This document shows, piece after piece, positions 24,656 to 34,700 of a stretch of 37,396 nt of DNA. How positions within the stretch are numbered: the first letter of the stretch is position 1; every line of letters begins with the position of its first letter. The notes under the pieces are model-generated. The model was given only the letters and a program-made list of their open reading frames with translations. It was not told the origin of the DNA and did not search any database. The stretch is from Mycobacteriales bacterium (lineage in GTDB: Bacteria; Actinomycetota; Actinomycetes; JAFAQI01): contig DATJSI010000056.1 of assembly GCA_035504215.1 (NCBI GenBank), forward strand, positions 1-37,396, read 5' to 3'. Made by a program: the position numbers and the translations under genes.

Positions 24656-25621
24656 TCAGTCTGCACCCGCGGGCCAGTAGCGGTCCCCGGCCGCCACCAA
24701 CGCCGCCGCCCCGACCAGGCCCGCGTCATTGCCGAGCGCCGCCGGGACGATCCGGCAGTCGCGGACGAAATCCATCCGTGCGTGCCGCGCGAATGCGCTC
24801 CGGGCGGGCCCGAGCAGCAGGTCACCGGCCGCGGTGAGCCCGCCACCCACCGCGACGACATCGAGCTCGAGGAGATGGGCGGCCGACGCGATCGCTACGC
24901 CGAGCGCCTCGCCGGCGCGCGCAAACGCAGCGACCGCAACCTCCGCACCCGCCCGCGCCGCGTCGAGCAACGCCGAGCCGTCGGCGACGCCGGTCGGCTT
25001 CCAGCCCTGGTCGAGCGCCCACTGCACCACTGCGGGTCCGCGCGCGATCGCCTCCAGGCAACCGAGGCCGCCACACGCGCACGCCGGCCCCGAGGGATCG
25101 ACGACGACATGCCCGATGTGGCCGGCGTTGCCGGTCGGGCCGGCGACGATCCGGCCGTCGAGTACAAGTCCCCCGCCCACGCCGGTCGAGACGACGATGC
25201 CGAGCAGACCGTGCGCATCGCGCCCGGCACCACGCCAGTGCTCGCCGACCGCCATTGCGATCGCGTCGTTGACCAGCCGGACCACGCGACCCGGGTACCG
25301 CTCCGACAGCCGGGACCGCAACGGGAACGATCGCCAAGCCGGCAGGTTGAGCGGCGACACCAACCCCGCCGGCCACTGCATCGGGCCCCCACAGCCGACG
25401 CCGACGGCAGCCGGCGACCGGCCGGCGCAGACTGCATCGAGCAGACCGACGAGGGTCGTCCATAGCTCCTCGCCGGCGCCCGGACCACTCGGCTCGGTGG
25501 GCACCTGCCGGCGATCGTGAACCTCGCCGTCGCGATCGACCCACGCCGCCGCGAGCTTGGTGCCGCCGACGTCGATCGCGAGGATTCCGTCGTCCGGCAC
25601 GACGGCGCCGACCGGAGTCAT
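24656..25621 (-). CDS. ROK-family sugar kinase (glucokinase-like)
   Basis: 321 residues. The N-terminal ATP phosphate loop is ILAIDVGGTKLAAAWVD, followed by catalytic-region VNDAIAMAVGEHW and GIVVSTGVGGGLVLDG. The ROK zinc/structural motif is GHVVVDPSGPACACGGLGCLEA (Cys-X-Cys-X4-Cys intact). Most actinobacterial relatives phosphorylate glucose, but sugar specificity is not certain here, so no gene symbol is given. ATG 25621 has a CGAGG-like sequence upstream. It lies between the FIST gene (22-base gap) and ilvA (4-base gap), likely one operon. The HTH of ROK repressors is absent. Confidence 0.92.
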   Translation of the reverse strand: MTPVGAVVPDDGILAIDVGGTKLAAAWVDRDGEVHDRRQVPTEPSGPGAGEELWTTLVGLLDAVCAGRSPAAVGVGCGGPMQWPAGLVSPLNLPAWRSFPLRSRLSERYPGRVVRLVNDAIAMAVGEHWRGAGRDAHGLLGIVVSTGVGGGLVLDGRIVAGPTGNAGHIGHVVVDPSGPACACGGLGCLEAIARGPAVVQWALDQGWKPTGVADGSALLDAARAGAEVAVAAFARAGEALGVAIASAAHLLELDVVAVGGGLTAAGDLLLGPARSAFARHARMDFVRDCRIVPAALGNDAGLVGAAALVAAGDRYWPAGAD

Positions 25622-25643
25622 CAAGGGCCTCGCAGAACCTCGC

Positions 25644-26825
25644 TCAGCGCGCGGCGGAGGCCGCGTCGGTGAACGCGAGGATCGACGCGGTGAACCCGTG
25701 CACGAAGTTGCGCCCGGCGACCGGTCCGATCTCGCCGGCCGCGAAGCAGCCGGCCACGCCATGGTCGGTCAGCCCGGTGCGCACCAGTTGAGGATCGTGA
25801 TCCGCCGAGCCGAACAGGTGCGCGCCACGACCGTTGCAGGAGAACAGCAACGCCCCGGCGGTCGGCACCGGGTCGTCTCGACGGCTGAAGCGAGTCAGCG
25901 TCTCGCGTAGGTCGTGATCGGCGGCGTCCGCATCGCGCACCTGGAAGCGCACCGTGCGACCGACCGGTACGACGTCACCGACCACGAGGCCACCGCGAGG
26001 CTCGTCAACGCCGGCGATACCTCGGATCAGGAAGTCACCTTGGCCGTGTTCCTCGACGTACTCGTCCCTCGCGACGCCGAGCTGCAACCCTTCAGAAACC
26101 AGTGCCTGCTCTTCCGGCGGCAAGACCGAGAGCAGCTCGCGCAACTTGTCCAGTGCGGACTTGCCGGCCAGCCCGAGGAGCACGTTGCCCTCGGCGGCCG
26201 TCACCGTCATCGACGGGCCGACCGGACGGCAGCCTTGGCTCACCAGCGTGCGCGCGCCGACCGGGCCCCCGACCATCACACCGACTGCACCGCGGTCGAC
26301 GACGTGGTCATCGACGAGCAACCGGGTCGAGCCCCGACCGCCGACTCCGGCCGCCATCCCGCCGACGATCGGCAGGCCGGGCAGCGCCTCGTTGCACTGC
26401 TCGACGAACCCGTCGACCGGGAACGACCACGGATCGGCGAGCAGGATCGCGACCGCGTCGTCGTCCTGCCGCTCCGGCATGCCGATGACCGTGATTCCTG
26501 CGTCGGCGCGCATGACCTCCAGGTCGAAGCTGCGCAGCCGCGCGTCCGGAAGCACCGCACACCACACGGAGACGGCAGCCTCCGACTCGACGCCGCGCCC
26601 GGCACCGATCACGCCCGGCGCCGTACACCCGATGGCAACGTCAGCGGTGCTCATGCCGGCCGCCCGCTGCAGCGCCTCGCTGCCGGCCTCCGGGTCACCA
26701 CCGGTGACGAAGACCACGACAAGATCAGGCACCGCCCCGGCGAGGGCGTCCATGGCTTGCGTCGTCGCGTGCTCGGCAGCGGTCAGCAGGTCCCCGTCGA
26801 CACCCAGCCCGTCGCCGAACCTCAT
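25644..26825 (-). CDS. FIST-domain sensor-like protein
   Basis: 393 residues with FIST N (MRFGDGLGVDGDLLTAAEHA, AGAVPDLVVVFVTGGDP, IGCTAPGVIGAGRGVES, VPIVGGMAAG-like LPIVGGMAAGVGG) and FIST C (AGALLFSCNGRGAHLFG, GVAGCFAAGEIGPVAGRNFVHGFTASIL). FIST domains bind small ligands, probably amino acids, and usually sit in signalling proteins; here the protein is stand-alone. ATG 26825 is preferred because CAGACT lies six bases upstream; GTG 26840 is possible. It heads a minus-strand operon with the ROK kinase and ilvA, and is divergent from the AAA+ ATPase at 26890. Confidence 0.9.
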   Translation of the reverse strand: MRFGDGLGVDGDLLTAAEHATTQAMDALAGAVPDLVVVFVTGGDPEAGSEALQRAAGMSTADVAIGCTAPGVIGAGRGVESEAAVSVWCAVLPDARLRSFDLEVMRADAGITVIGMPERQDDDAVAILLADPWSFPVDGFVEQCNEALPGLPIVGGMAAGVGGRGSTRLLVDDHVVDRGAVGVMVGGPVGARTLVSQGCRPVGPSMTVTAAEGNVLLGLAGKSALDKLRELLSVLPPEEQALVSEGLQLGVARDEYVEEHGQGDFLIRGIAGVDEPRGGLVVGDVVPVGRTVRFQVRDADAADHDLRETLTRFSRRDDPVPTAGALLFSCNGRGAHLFGSADHDPQLVRTGLTDHGVAGCFAAGEIGPVAGRNFVHGFTASILAFTDAASAAR

Positions 26826-26877
26826 CACCACAGTCTGCACCCGTACACCGCGGCGCGGCGTGGGCCGAAAGCGGACG

Positions 26878-26883
26878 TACGGT
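26878..26883 (+). promoter_or_regulatory. -10 element of the AAA+ ATPase gene
   Basis: TACGGT sits six bases before GTG 26890. It is the same hexamer, at nearly the same spacing, as at arsR (7 bases) and the VOC gene (6 bases). The 64-base divergent gap to the FIST gene must carry both promoters. No -35 consensus is visible. Confidence 0.55.
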
Positions 26884-26889
26884 GAATGG

Positions 26890-28317
26890 GTGAGCCCTGT
26901 GACGCCGCCCCCCGCACCGTCGACCGTCCGAGACCTGCGCGAGTCCGGTCATGTCGGCAAGACCGTGAAGTCCGAGATCCGCGACAACCTGCTCGCGCGG
27001 CTGGCAGAGGGTGCCGACCGGTTCCCCGGCATCATCGGGTTCGACGACACCGTGCTCCCTCAGATCGAGCGCGCCATCCTGGCCGGTCACGACGTGGTCC
27101 TCCTGGGCGAGCGCGGCCAGGGCAAGACCAGGTTGATCAGGACCCTGGTTCAGCTGCTCGACGAGTGGACGCCGATCGTCGCCGGCTGCGAGATCAACGA
27201 CCACCCGTACTACCCGGTCTGCACCCGCTGCCGGCGGCTGGCCCGCGAACAGGGCGACGAGCTCGCCGTGACGTGGAAGCACCGCGACGAGCGGTACGCC
27301 GAGAAGCTCGCGACCCCGGACGTCTCCGTCGGGGACCTGATCGGGGACGTCGACCCGATCAAGGTCGCCGAGGGCCGCGTGCTCGGAGACCCGGAGACGG
27401 TGCACTACGGGCTGGTGCCGCGCACCAACCGGGGGGTCGTGGCGATCAACGAGCTGCCCGACCTCGCGGAGCGGATCCAGGTCGCGTTGCTCAACGTTCT
27501 CGAGGAGCGCGACATCCAGGTGCGCGGCTACACGTTGCGTCTTCCGCTCGACGTCATGCTGCTCGCCACCGCCAACCCTGAGGACTACACCAACCGCGGC
27601 CGGATCATCACCCCGCTCAAGGACCGCTTCGGTGCTGAGGTGCGCACGCACTACCCGGTCGATCTCGAGGACGAGCTGCACCTGGTCCGCCAGGAGGCGC
27701 TGGTCGACTGGGGCGACGATGCCGTCTCGGCGGCGCTGCCCGATCACCTGGTCGAGATCATCGCGCGCTTCACCCGTCACGTCCGCGAGTCGCCCGCCGT
27801 GGACCAGCGGTCGGGCGTGTCCGCCCGCTTCGCGGTTGCGGCCGCCGAGACCGTGGCGGCATCCGCCGTACGACGCGCGGTGCTGACCGGCGAGAACCTC
27901 GCCGTTGCCCGGGTGGCGGACCTTCCGGCGATCGTGCCCGCGGTCCAGGGCAAGGTCGAGTTCGAGACTTCCGAGGAAGGTCGCGAGGCCGAAGTGCTCG
28001 AACACCTGCTCCGGCGCTCGGTGGCTGACACGTTCCGCTCGCGGCTCGGTGGTGTGGACCTCGCGCCGCTCGTGGAGATGTTCGCCGAAGGGACAACCGT
28101 CGAGACCGGTGAGCTGGTGCCCGCGACCGACTTGCTGGCCGGGCTCGGGACGGTGCCGGGTCTCGGCCGGATCCTCACGGCCGTCGGCATCGACGAAGGC
28201 GCCGAGACACCGGAGCTCGCTGCCGCCGGTCTCGAGTTCGCACTCGAAGGGTTGTACCTCCTGCGCCGGCTGTCCAAGGACTACGTGTCCGACCGCGTCG
28301 TCTACGGCTCCCGGTAG
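26890..28317 (+). CDS. MoxR/ChlI-like AAA+ ATPase (Rv0958-like)
   Basis: 475 residues, annotated in relatives as magnesium-chelatase subunit I-like. Walker A is VLLGERGQGKTRL (~71-83), the Walker B/sensor region is GVVAINELPDLAERIQVALLNVLEERDIQVRG, and sensor 1 is MLLATANPEDYTNRGRII. An insertion with HPYYPVCTRCRRLAREQG carries a CxxC pair that could bind zinc. The lid follows RFTRHVRESPAVDQRSGVSARF. Tetrapyrrole genes are absent, so a chaperone role with the VWA partner, as for MoxR/VWA pairs, is more likely than chelation. GTG 26890 is fixed by TACGGT six bases before it. Confidence 0.9.
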   Translation: MSPVTPPPAPSTVRDLRESGHVGKTVKSEIRDNLLARLAEGADRFPGIIGFDDTVLPQIERAILAGHDVVLLGERGQGKTRLIRTLVQLLDEWTPIVAGCEINDHPYYPVCTRCRRLAREQGDELAVTWKHRDERYAEKLATPDVSVGDLIGDVDPIKVAEGRVLGDPETVHYGLVPRTNRGVVAINELPDLAERIQVALLNVLEERDIQVRGYTLRLPLDVMLLATANPEDYTNRGRIITPLKDRFGAEVRTHYPVDLEDELHLVRQEALVDWGDDAVSAALPDHLVEIIARFTRHVRESPAVDQRSGVSARFAVAAAETVAASAVRRAVLTGENLAVARVADLPAIVPAVQGKVEFETSEEGREAEVLEHLLRRSVADTFRSRLGGVDLAPLVEMFAEGTTVETGELVPATDLLAGLGTVPGLGRILTAVGIDEGAETPELAAAGLEFALEGLYLLRRLSKDYVSDRVVYGSR

Positions 28318-28344
28318 GCCCGATGAGCAGCTGCCCTAGCAACG

Positions 28345-28403
28345 CGAAGCCGGCTCGCTCGGGCGTGCGCGGCTTCCGATCGCTGGCGCCGCCTTCGAAG
28401 GCG
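28345..28403 (+). repeat. Two inverted repeats between the AAA+ and VWA genes
   Basis: GAAGCCG (28346-28352) and CGGCTTC (28370-28376) form one 7-bp stem with a 17-base loop. CGCCTTCGAAGGCG (28390-28403) is a perfect 14-base palindrome ending six bases before the VWA GTG 28409. Within a 91-base gap of an expected two-gene operon, these could attenuate transcription or block ribosome access; they could also bind a dimeric regulator. Confidence 0.45.
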
Positions 28404-28408
28404 CGGCA

Positions 28409-30367
28409 GTGAGCCGGTCCCGGTACGGCGAGTGGCGCGGCGGCGACGATCCGCTCGCTGCGCCGTACGACGTGACCGAGGCGGTCGACGAGCTCGGCGA
28501 CTCGGTGCTCGAAGGGCTGTCCCCCGCTGAGGCGCTCTCGCAGCTGATGCGGCGCGGGTTGTCCGGTCGCCGAGGCCTCGACGACCTGCTCCGGCAGGTC
28601 CGCGAACGCCGGCGGCAGTCGCGCCGCGCGGGGCGCTTGGACGGAACGCTGGAACAGGTTCGCGAGTTGCTCGACCAGGCAATCGAGGCCGAGCGCAGCG
28701 CGTTGTTCCCGGACCCCAGCGACGACGCGCGGCTGGCCGAGGCCGAGCTCGACGCGCTGCCCCAGGACACCGCGCGCGCCGTACGCGCGCTGTCGGAATA
28801 CCCGTGGCGGTCACCCGAGGCCCGTGCGGCGTACGAGCAGATCCAGGACCTGCTCCGGCGCGAGGTGCTCGACAGCCAGTTCCGCGGGATGAAGCAGGCG
28901 CTGCAGGGCGGCGACCCCGAGACCCAGCAAAGGGTCAAGGACATGCTGCGCTCGCTCAACGCGATGCTCGAAGCGGACGCCCGCGGCGAGGACACGACGC
29001 AGCAGTTCGACCGGTTCATGGAGGAATACGGCGAGTTCTTCCCGGACCAGCCGCAGTCGCTGGAGGAGCTCGTGGACTCCCTCGCGCGGCGGGCAGCGGC
29101 CGCGCAGCGGTTGATGAACTCGCTGTCGCCCGAGCAGCAGTCGGAGCTCGCCGAGCTGATGGCCCAGGCGATGCAGGACTCCGGGCTGGCCGGAGAGATG
29201 GGCCGGCTCGCAGACCAGCTTCGGGCCCGGCGACCGGAGCTGGACTGGAGCGGCCGCCAGCGGATGCGCGGTGACACGCCACTCGGTCTCGGCGATGCCA
29301 CCACAGCGCTCGAGGAGGCTGCGGATCTCGACGAGCTCGAGCAGTCGCTCGCCCAGGACTACCCGGGGGCAGCGCTCGACGACGTCGACCCGGAGCTGCT
29401 CGAACGCGCGCTCGGCCGCAACGCCGTCGACGACCTCGCCGCCCTGCGACGGATCGAGCGAGAGCTCCAACAGCAGGGCTACCTCCAGCGCTCCGGCGGC
29501 GATGTCACGCTGACACCTCGCGGCATGCGCCGGCTCGGCGAGACCGCGCTCGCGCGCATCTTCGCCCGGCTGCACGCCGACGGCCGCGGCGACCACGAAA
29601 CCCGCGACGCGGGCGCGGCCGGGGACCCGACCGGCGCAACCCGGCAGTGGCAGTTCGGCGACGAGCAGCCCTTCGACGTCGTACGAACCGTCCGCAACGC
29701 TGTGTTGCGCGGCGGTGCGGGTACGCCGGTGCGGGTCACTGTCGACGACTTCGAGGTCATCGAGACGGAGCGACGGTCGGGCGCGGCGGTCGCGCTGCTG
29801 ATCGACCTGTCCTACTCGATGGCGCTGCGCGGCACGTGGGCAGCAGCGAAGTCCACCGCGCTCGCACTGCACACGCTGGTGTCGACGAAGTACCCGCAAG
29901 ATGCGATCGAGGTCGTGGGCTTTTCCCGATACGCGCGCGTGCTGAAGCCGGCCGACCTGCCGACCCTGTCCTGGGACATGGTGCAGGGCACCAACCTCCA
30001 GCACGCGCTGATGCTCGCCTCGCGCCATCTGTCGCGGCACCCGGACTGCGAGCCGGTCGTCATGGTGGTGACCGACGGCGAGCCGACGGCGCACCTCATG
30101 CCGGACGGGGACGCATGGTTCGACTGGCCCACGCACCCGGAGACCACGGCCGCGACGATGGCCGAGGTAGAACGGATCACCCGGCGCGGTGCGACGATCA
30201 ACGTCTTCATGCTGGACGACGAGCCTGGCCTGGTTCGCTTCGTCGAGGCGATGGCCGCACGCAACGGCGGCCGGGTCTTCACCGCCGACGGTGAGCGGCT
30301 CGGCGACTACGTGGTGAGTGACTATCTGCGCGCGCGGCGCGGCCGGCGGCCGGCCCGCTCGGCCTAA
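28409..30367 (+). CDS. VWA-domain protein (Rv0959-like)
   Basis: 652 residues. The N-terminal ~400 residues are helical and highly charged (MKQALQGGDPETQQRVKDML region, many EL/DDL repeats). The C-terminal von Willebrand A domain begins ERRSGAAVALLIDLSYSMAL with an intact MIDAS: Asp466-X-Ser-X-Ser, the threonine in VQGTNLQHAL and the aspartate in VVTDGEPTAH. It is the expected partner of the AAA+ ATPase: the VWA MIDAS docks onto the ATPase in magnesium chelatase and MoxR systems (established). No signal peptide or membrane helix, so it is cytosolic. GTG 28409 was chosen as the first plausible start after the gap. Confidence 0.9.
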   Translation: MSRSRYGEWRGGDDPLAAPYDVTEAVDELGDSVLEGLSPAEALSQLMRRGLSGRRGLDDLLRQVRERRRQSRRAGRLDGTLEQVRELLDQAIEAERSALFPDPSDDARLAEAELDALPQDTARAVRALSEYPWRSPEARAAYEQIQDLLRREVLDSQFRGMKQALQGGDPETQQRVKDMLRSLNAMLEADARGEDTTQQFDRFMEEYGEFFPDQPQSLEELVDSLARRAAAAQRLMNSLSPEQQSELAELMAQAMQDSGLAGEMGRLADQLRARRPELDWSGRQRMRGDTPLGLGDATTALEEAADLDELEQSLAQDYPGAALDDVDPELLERALGRNAVDDLAALRRIERELQQQGYLQRSGGDVTLTPRGMRRLGETALARIFARLHADGRGDHETRDAGAAGDPTGATRQWQFGDEQPFDVVRTVRNAVLRGGAGTPVRVTVDDFEVIETERRSGAAVALLIDLSYSMALRGTWAAAKSTALALHTLVSTKYPQDAIEVVGFSRYARVLKPADLPTLSWDMVQGTNLQHALMLASRHLSRHPDCEPVVMVVTDGEPTAHLMPDGDAWFDWPTHPETTAATMAEVERITRRGATINVFMLDDEPGLVRFVEAMAARNGGRVFTADGERLGDYVVSDYLRARRGRRPARSA

Positions 30368-30396
30368 CCCGCCGCTTCATCGACCGCGCCTTCGTT

Positions 30397-30414
30397 CCGT
30401 GATCAAGATCACGG
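30397..30414 (+). promoter_or_regulatory. CRP-type palindrome upstream of the MFS gene
   Basis: CCGTGATC-AA-GATCACGG is a perfect 18-base palindrome; its core GTGA-N6-TCAC matches the Crp/GlxR half-site spacing (TGTGA-N6-TCACA). It lies 36 bases before GTG 30450 and 30 bases after the VWA stop. CAGGAT, six bases before the GTG, would be the -10, putting the site just upstream of the RNA polymerase binding region. Which regulator binds is inference. Confidence 0.55.
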
Positions 30415-30449
30415 CGGGCGTTCGGGGCGCCGCAGGGCAGGATCGAGGG

Positions 30450-31727
30450 GTGAGCCGGACCGACCCGCAGTCGCAGCGCCCTGCGACCGCGGCGAAACCC
30501 CCGCTGCCGCGGGAGGTCCGGATCCTGGTCGCGGTTGCCTTCTTCGTCGCCCTCGGGTTCGGGATCGTGGCACCCGCCCTGCCGGTCTTCGCGCGCGACT
30601 TCGGCGTCGGCCGCGCCGCCGCGGGCGCGGTGATCAGCACCTTCGCGTTCCTGCGGATCGCCTTCGCGCTGCCGGCCGGCCGCCTGGTCGACCGGCTCGG
30701 CGAGCGCATCGTGCTCGCGACCGGCATCGCCATCGTCGCCGTGAGCAGCCTGCTCGCCGGTCTCGCGAACAGCTACGCCGAGCTGATCGCGTTGCGCGGG
30801 TTCGGCGGCGTCGGCTCGGCGATGTTCTCGATCAGCGCGATGAGCCTGCTGGTCCGCATGGTCCCGGCCGGCCAACGCGGCCGCGCGATGGGTTTCTGGC
30901 AAGGCGGTTTCCTGCTCGGCGGCATCACCGGCCCGGTGCTCGGCGGTGTTGTGACCGGGGTCTCGATCCGTCTCCCCTTCTTCCTGTACGCCGGAACCCT
31001 GGCGGTGGCCGGCACGGTCGCGATCGTTGCGCTGCGCGCGACGCCGCTGGCCGACCGGGCGGATGCATCCGCGACCGCTCACACCTCACTCGCAACGGCG
31101 CTGCGTGATCCCGCCTATCGCGCTGCCATCGCCGCAAACTTCGCGGACTCCTGGGGTGCGGTGGGCGTGCGGTCCGCGCTGATCCCGCTGTTCGTATCGG
31201 ACGTCCTGCACAAGCCGGTGATCTGGACCGGGTTCGGCTTCCTTGTCGTCTCGGCGGTCAACGGCGCGATGCTGCTGCCCGCCGCCCACTACGCGGATCG
31301 GTTCGGCCGCAAACCTGTGCTCCTGACCGGCTGCCTCGGCAGCGGGGTCGGCATCGCGGTGCTGGCGATCTGGCCGGACCTCACCGGCTACTTCGTCGGG
31401 CTGGCGTTGCTGGGCTTCGGCTCGGGTCTGCTCGACGTCGCGCCGGGTGCAGTCGTCGGCGACGTCGTCGAAGGTCGCGGCGGTCCGGTGTTCGCGGCGT
31501 ACTCGATGTCTTCCGATCTCGGCACGGTCATCGGGCCGGTCGCAGCCGGCCGGCTCGCGGACGCCTCCTACTCCGACGCGTTCGGCGTCACCGCCGGCAT
31601 TCTCGGCATCGCGGCTGTTTTTGCTGCCCTCGCACCGGAGACCCTGCACCGCTCGGCCGCGCGGTCGTCGCAACCGGTGCCGAGCCCGCTGCCCGACAAT
31701 GCGACTTCGGCGACCACGACCACGTGA
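30450..31727 (+). CDS. 12-TM MFS transporter
   Basis: 425-residue Major Facilitator protein. TM1 reads FFVALGFGIVAPALPVFARDFG, and motif A in loop 2-3 is PAGRLVDRLGERIVLATG, repeated in the second half as AHYADRFGRKPVLLTG. Tandem glycine-rich helices (GGFLLGGITGPVLGGVVTG) complete the pattern of a DHA1-like exporter. The C-terminus is Ser/Thr-rich. The substrate is unknown. GTG 30450 was chosen because CAGGAT lies six bases upstream and earlier codons fall in the intergenic palindrome region. The next gene starts 19 bases downstream, so the pair may be co-transcribed. Confidence 0.9.
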   Translation: MSRTDPQSQRPATAAKPPLPREVRILVAVAFFVALGFGIVAPALPVFARDFGVGRAAAGAVISTFAFLRIAFALPAGRLVDRLGERIVLATGIAIVAVSSLLAGLANSYAELIALRGFGGVGSAMFSISAMSLLVRMVPAGQRGRAMGFWQGGFLLGGITGPVLGGVVTGVSIRLPFFLYAGTLAVAGTVAIVALRATPLADRADASATAHTSLATALRDPAYRAAIAANFADSWGAVGVRSALIPLFVSDVLHKPVIWTGFGFLVVSAVNGAMLLPAAHYADRFGRKPVLLTGCLGSGVGIAVLAIWPDLTGYFVGLALLGFGSGLLDVAPGAVVGDVVEGRGGPVFAAYSMSSDLGTVIGPVAAGRLADASYSDAFGVTAGILGIAAVFAALAPETLHRSAARSSQPVPSPLPDNATSATTTT

Positions 31728-31746
31728 GACACGCCATCATGGCCGC

Positions 31747-34700
31747 GTGACCGCAGCACCTGTCCCGACCGCGCGGCGCGCATGCGCCGTCCTCGTCGCG
31801 CTGACGCTTGCCGCCTCGGGCCTGGTGCTCGGCGCCCGAACCAGCGCCCACGCGAACGACGACACGCCCCCCGGCGACCCCACGATCTCGTCGAACAACC
31901 TCCGCGACGGATGGGACGCCGACGAGCCGGACCTGCTGCCCGCGAACGTCACGGCGAGCGACTTCGGGCCGCTGTTCACCACTCCGGTCGACGGTCAGGT
32001 CTACGCACAGCCGCTCGTGGTGAAGCAGTCCGACGACTCGACCGGCACCCTCATCATCGCGACGGAGGACGACTACGTCTACGGCATGAACCCGGTCAGT
32101 GGCGCCATCGAGTGGACCGACCACCTCGGGACCGCGTGGTCGTCGGACGTCCTCGGTTGCGGCGACCTCGAGCCCGACATCGGTGTCACCTCGACGCCGG
32201 TCTACGACCCGAGCTCGAACACGGTCTACGTCATGGCGAAGCAGGCTCCCGACGGAGCCGAGAGCACCGATCCGGTCTGGCAGCTGCACGCCTTGGACGC
32301 AAGCACCGGAGCCGAGCGCGCGGGCTGGCCGGCGACAATCAGCGGTCATCCGGACAACGACCCGAGTGAGACGTTCGACTCCGAGACGGAGGCGCAGCGG
32401 CCCGGACTGCTGCTGCTCGACGGAGTGGTGTACGCCGGCTTCGCGAGCTACTGCGACCACCAGCCCTACAACGGCTACGTCGTCGGCGTGAGCACCTCCA
32501 CGGCAACCCAGACCGCGATGTTCACGACCGAGGAAGGAACCAACGACGGCGAGGGCGGCATCTGGCAGTCCGGCGGCGGACTGGTCTCGGACGGCCCGGG
32601 CCAGATCCTCGTAGCGACCGGCAACGGCGACGTCTCCCCGGAGCCTCCGAGCGAGACCCCGCCGGCGTCGCTCGAGGAGGCCGTCGTCCGGCTGAGCGTT
32701 CAGCCGGACGGGACCCTGAAGGCGACCGACTGGTTCAGCCCGGACTCCCGGCAGGCCCTCGACGAGAACGACACCGACCTCGGCGCCGGCGGCCCGATGG
32801 CGATCCCCGACGGTTACGGCACCTCGTCGTACCCCCACTTGCTGGTGCAGGACGGCAAGGACGGCCACGTCTACCTGCTCAACCGGGACCTGCTCGGCGG
32901 GCTCGGTCAAGGGCCTGGCGGCAGTGACGACGCGCTCGGAGTGACCGGTCCGTACAACGGCGAGTGGGGGCACCCCGCGTTCTGGGGCGGGCCGGACGGC
33001 TCGTTCGTCTACACCGTCGAGAGCTCGGGATACCTGCGCGCGCTGCAGCTGACCGCCGACGCTGACGGCGTACCGTCGCTGACCTCGGTCGCGACGAGCG
33101 CCGCGACGCTGGGCTACACCTCCGGCTCGCCGGTCGTCACCTCGGACGGAACCGGCTCGCCGGCACTGGTGTGGGTGGTCGACGTCATCGGGTCCTCGGG
33201 CCGCTACCCCACCCTGAACGCGTACGACGCCGAGCCGGACAACGGCGTCCTCGACAAGGTCTACTCGGCACCCCTGTATCCGCCGGGCGTGACCGACGGC
33301 AACGACGCGCACGGCACGAAGTTCGCCACGGTCGCCGCTTCCGACGGCCGGGTGTACACCGCCACGCGGGACGGCTACGTGTTCGGCTTCGGCCACCCCT
33401 CCGCGGCGCCGCTCAATGCCTCGCCGACCGACTTCGGCAACGTCCCGGTCGGCGGCAACGCGACGCTGCCGGTCACGCTGACCGCAACCAGGGCGATCAC
33501 GGTGAACTCGGTGAGCGCGAGCGGCGCCTTCAGCGCCCCGTGGCCGGGCGGTACGCCGCAGCCACTCGATCTGTCACAAGGGCAGACGCTCACCGTGAAC
33601 GTCACCTTCGCGCCGACCGCAGCGGGTCCCCAGTCGGCCAACCTTGTGCTCGCCACGACCGAGAAGAGCAAAACCGGCGACGTCACCTTCAATCTCGACG
33701 GCTACGGCACCCAACCGGGTCTGAGCGTCTCGCCCACTTCGGTCGCTTTCGGACTGGTGCCGGTCGGCTCGGTGAACACCGCCGGGATCAACATCGTCAA
33801 CACCTCGGGAACCGAAGAGACATTCACGGTCGACTCCTCGGATCTGAACCCGCCGTTCGCCGCGGGCAACCTGCCGGCCCCGGACACGCCGATCCAAGCG
33901 GGTGCGTCGATCGCGATTCCTCTCACGTACGCGCCGACCACTGCGTCGGCCGGCGACCAAGCCACGCTCAGCTTCGACGTCGACGGGGTTGCTCCGCTCA
34001 CCGTGCCGATCACCGGCAGCGCCGTGGTCGGATCGCCTCGGCTCACCCTGAGCCCGGCGAAGGTGAACTTCGGCCTGGTCGCTCGCGGTCACTCCCGAAC
34101 GATGAGCTTCAAGATCCGCAATACCGGCAGCGTCACGTTGACGCTCGAAAAGGCGGCCCCACCGACCGGTGAGTTCAACGCGGCCAACCCGGTGTCGGAG
34201 GGCTCGCAGATCCTGCCCGGTCAGGCCGTGGTCCAGCGCGTGACCTTCCGCCCGACCAAGCTCGGCACCAGCCGCGCGGTCTACCTGATCACCGGCAACG
34301 ACGGGCGCGGGCACCAGGCCGAGCAGCTGGTCGGGACCGACGACGCGATCGCCGACTGGTACACCCGACATCACGCCAAGTCCTTGCTCGGACCGCCCCT
34401 GCACCCCGAACACGCGGTGGCCGGCGGCTACGTCCGCGTCTACCGGCACGGCCGGTTGTACTGGTCGCTCGGCACCGGCGTGCACCCGGTCGTCGAGCCG
34501 ATCCTGCATCGCTACCTCCAGCTCGGCGGGCCCGGGGGACGCGCCGGCTTCCCCACCACGAAGGTGGTCGCCATCGCCGGCGGCACGCGCCAGCGGTTCG
34601 CTCACGGCTGGGCGATCTACTGGTCGCGACCGACCGGCGCATGGGCGGTCGGCGGCAAGGTCGCACGCAAGTGGGCCGCACTGGGTGCGCAGCATGGCCG

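Noticed and set aside
26725-28005. Minus-strand open frame opposite the AAA+ ATPase
   Set aside because: Shadow frame of a gene with intact Walker motifs; composition is typical of antisense GC-rich translation.
26890-30367. Cobalt/magnesium chelatase for tetrapyrrole synthesis
   Set aside because: No ChlH/CobN large subunit or other tetrapyrrole gene in the window; the pair fits the MoxR/VWA chaperone type better.
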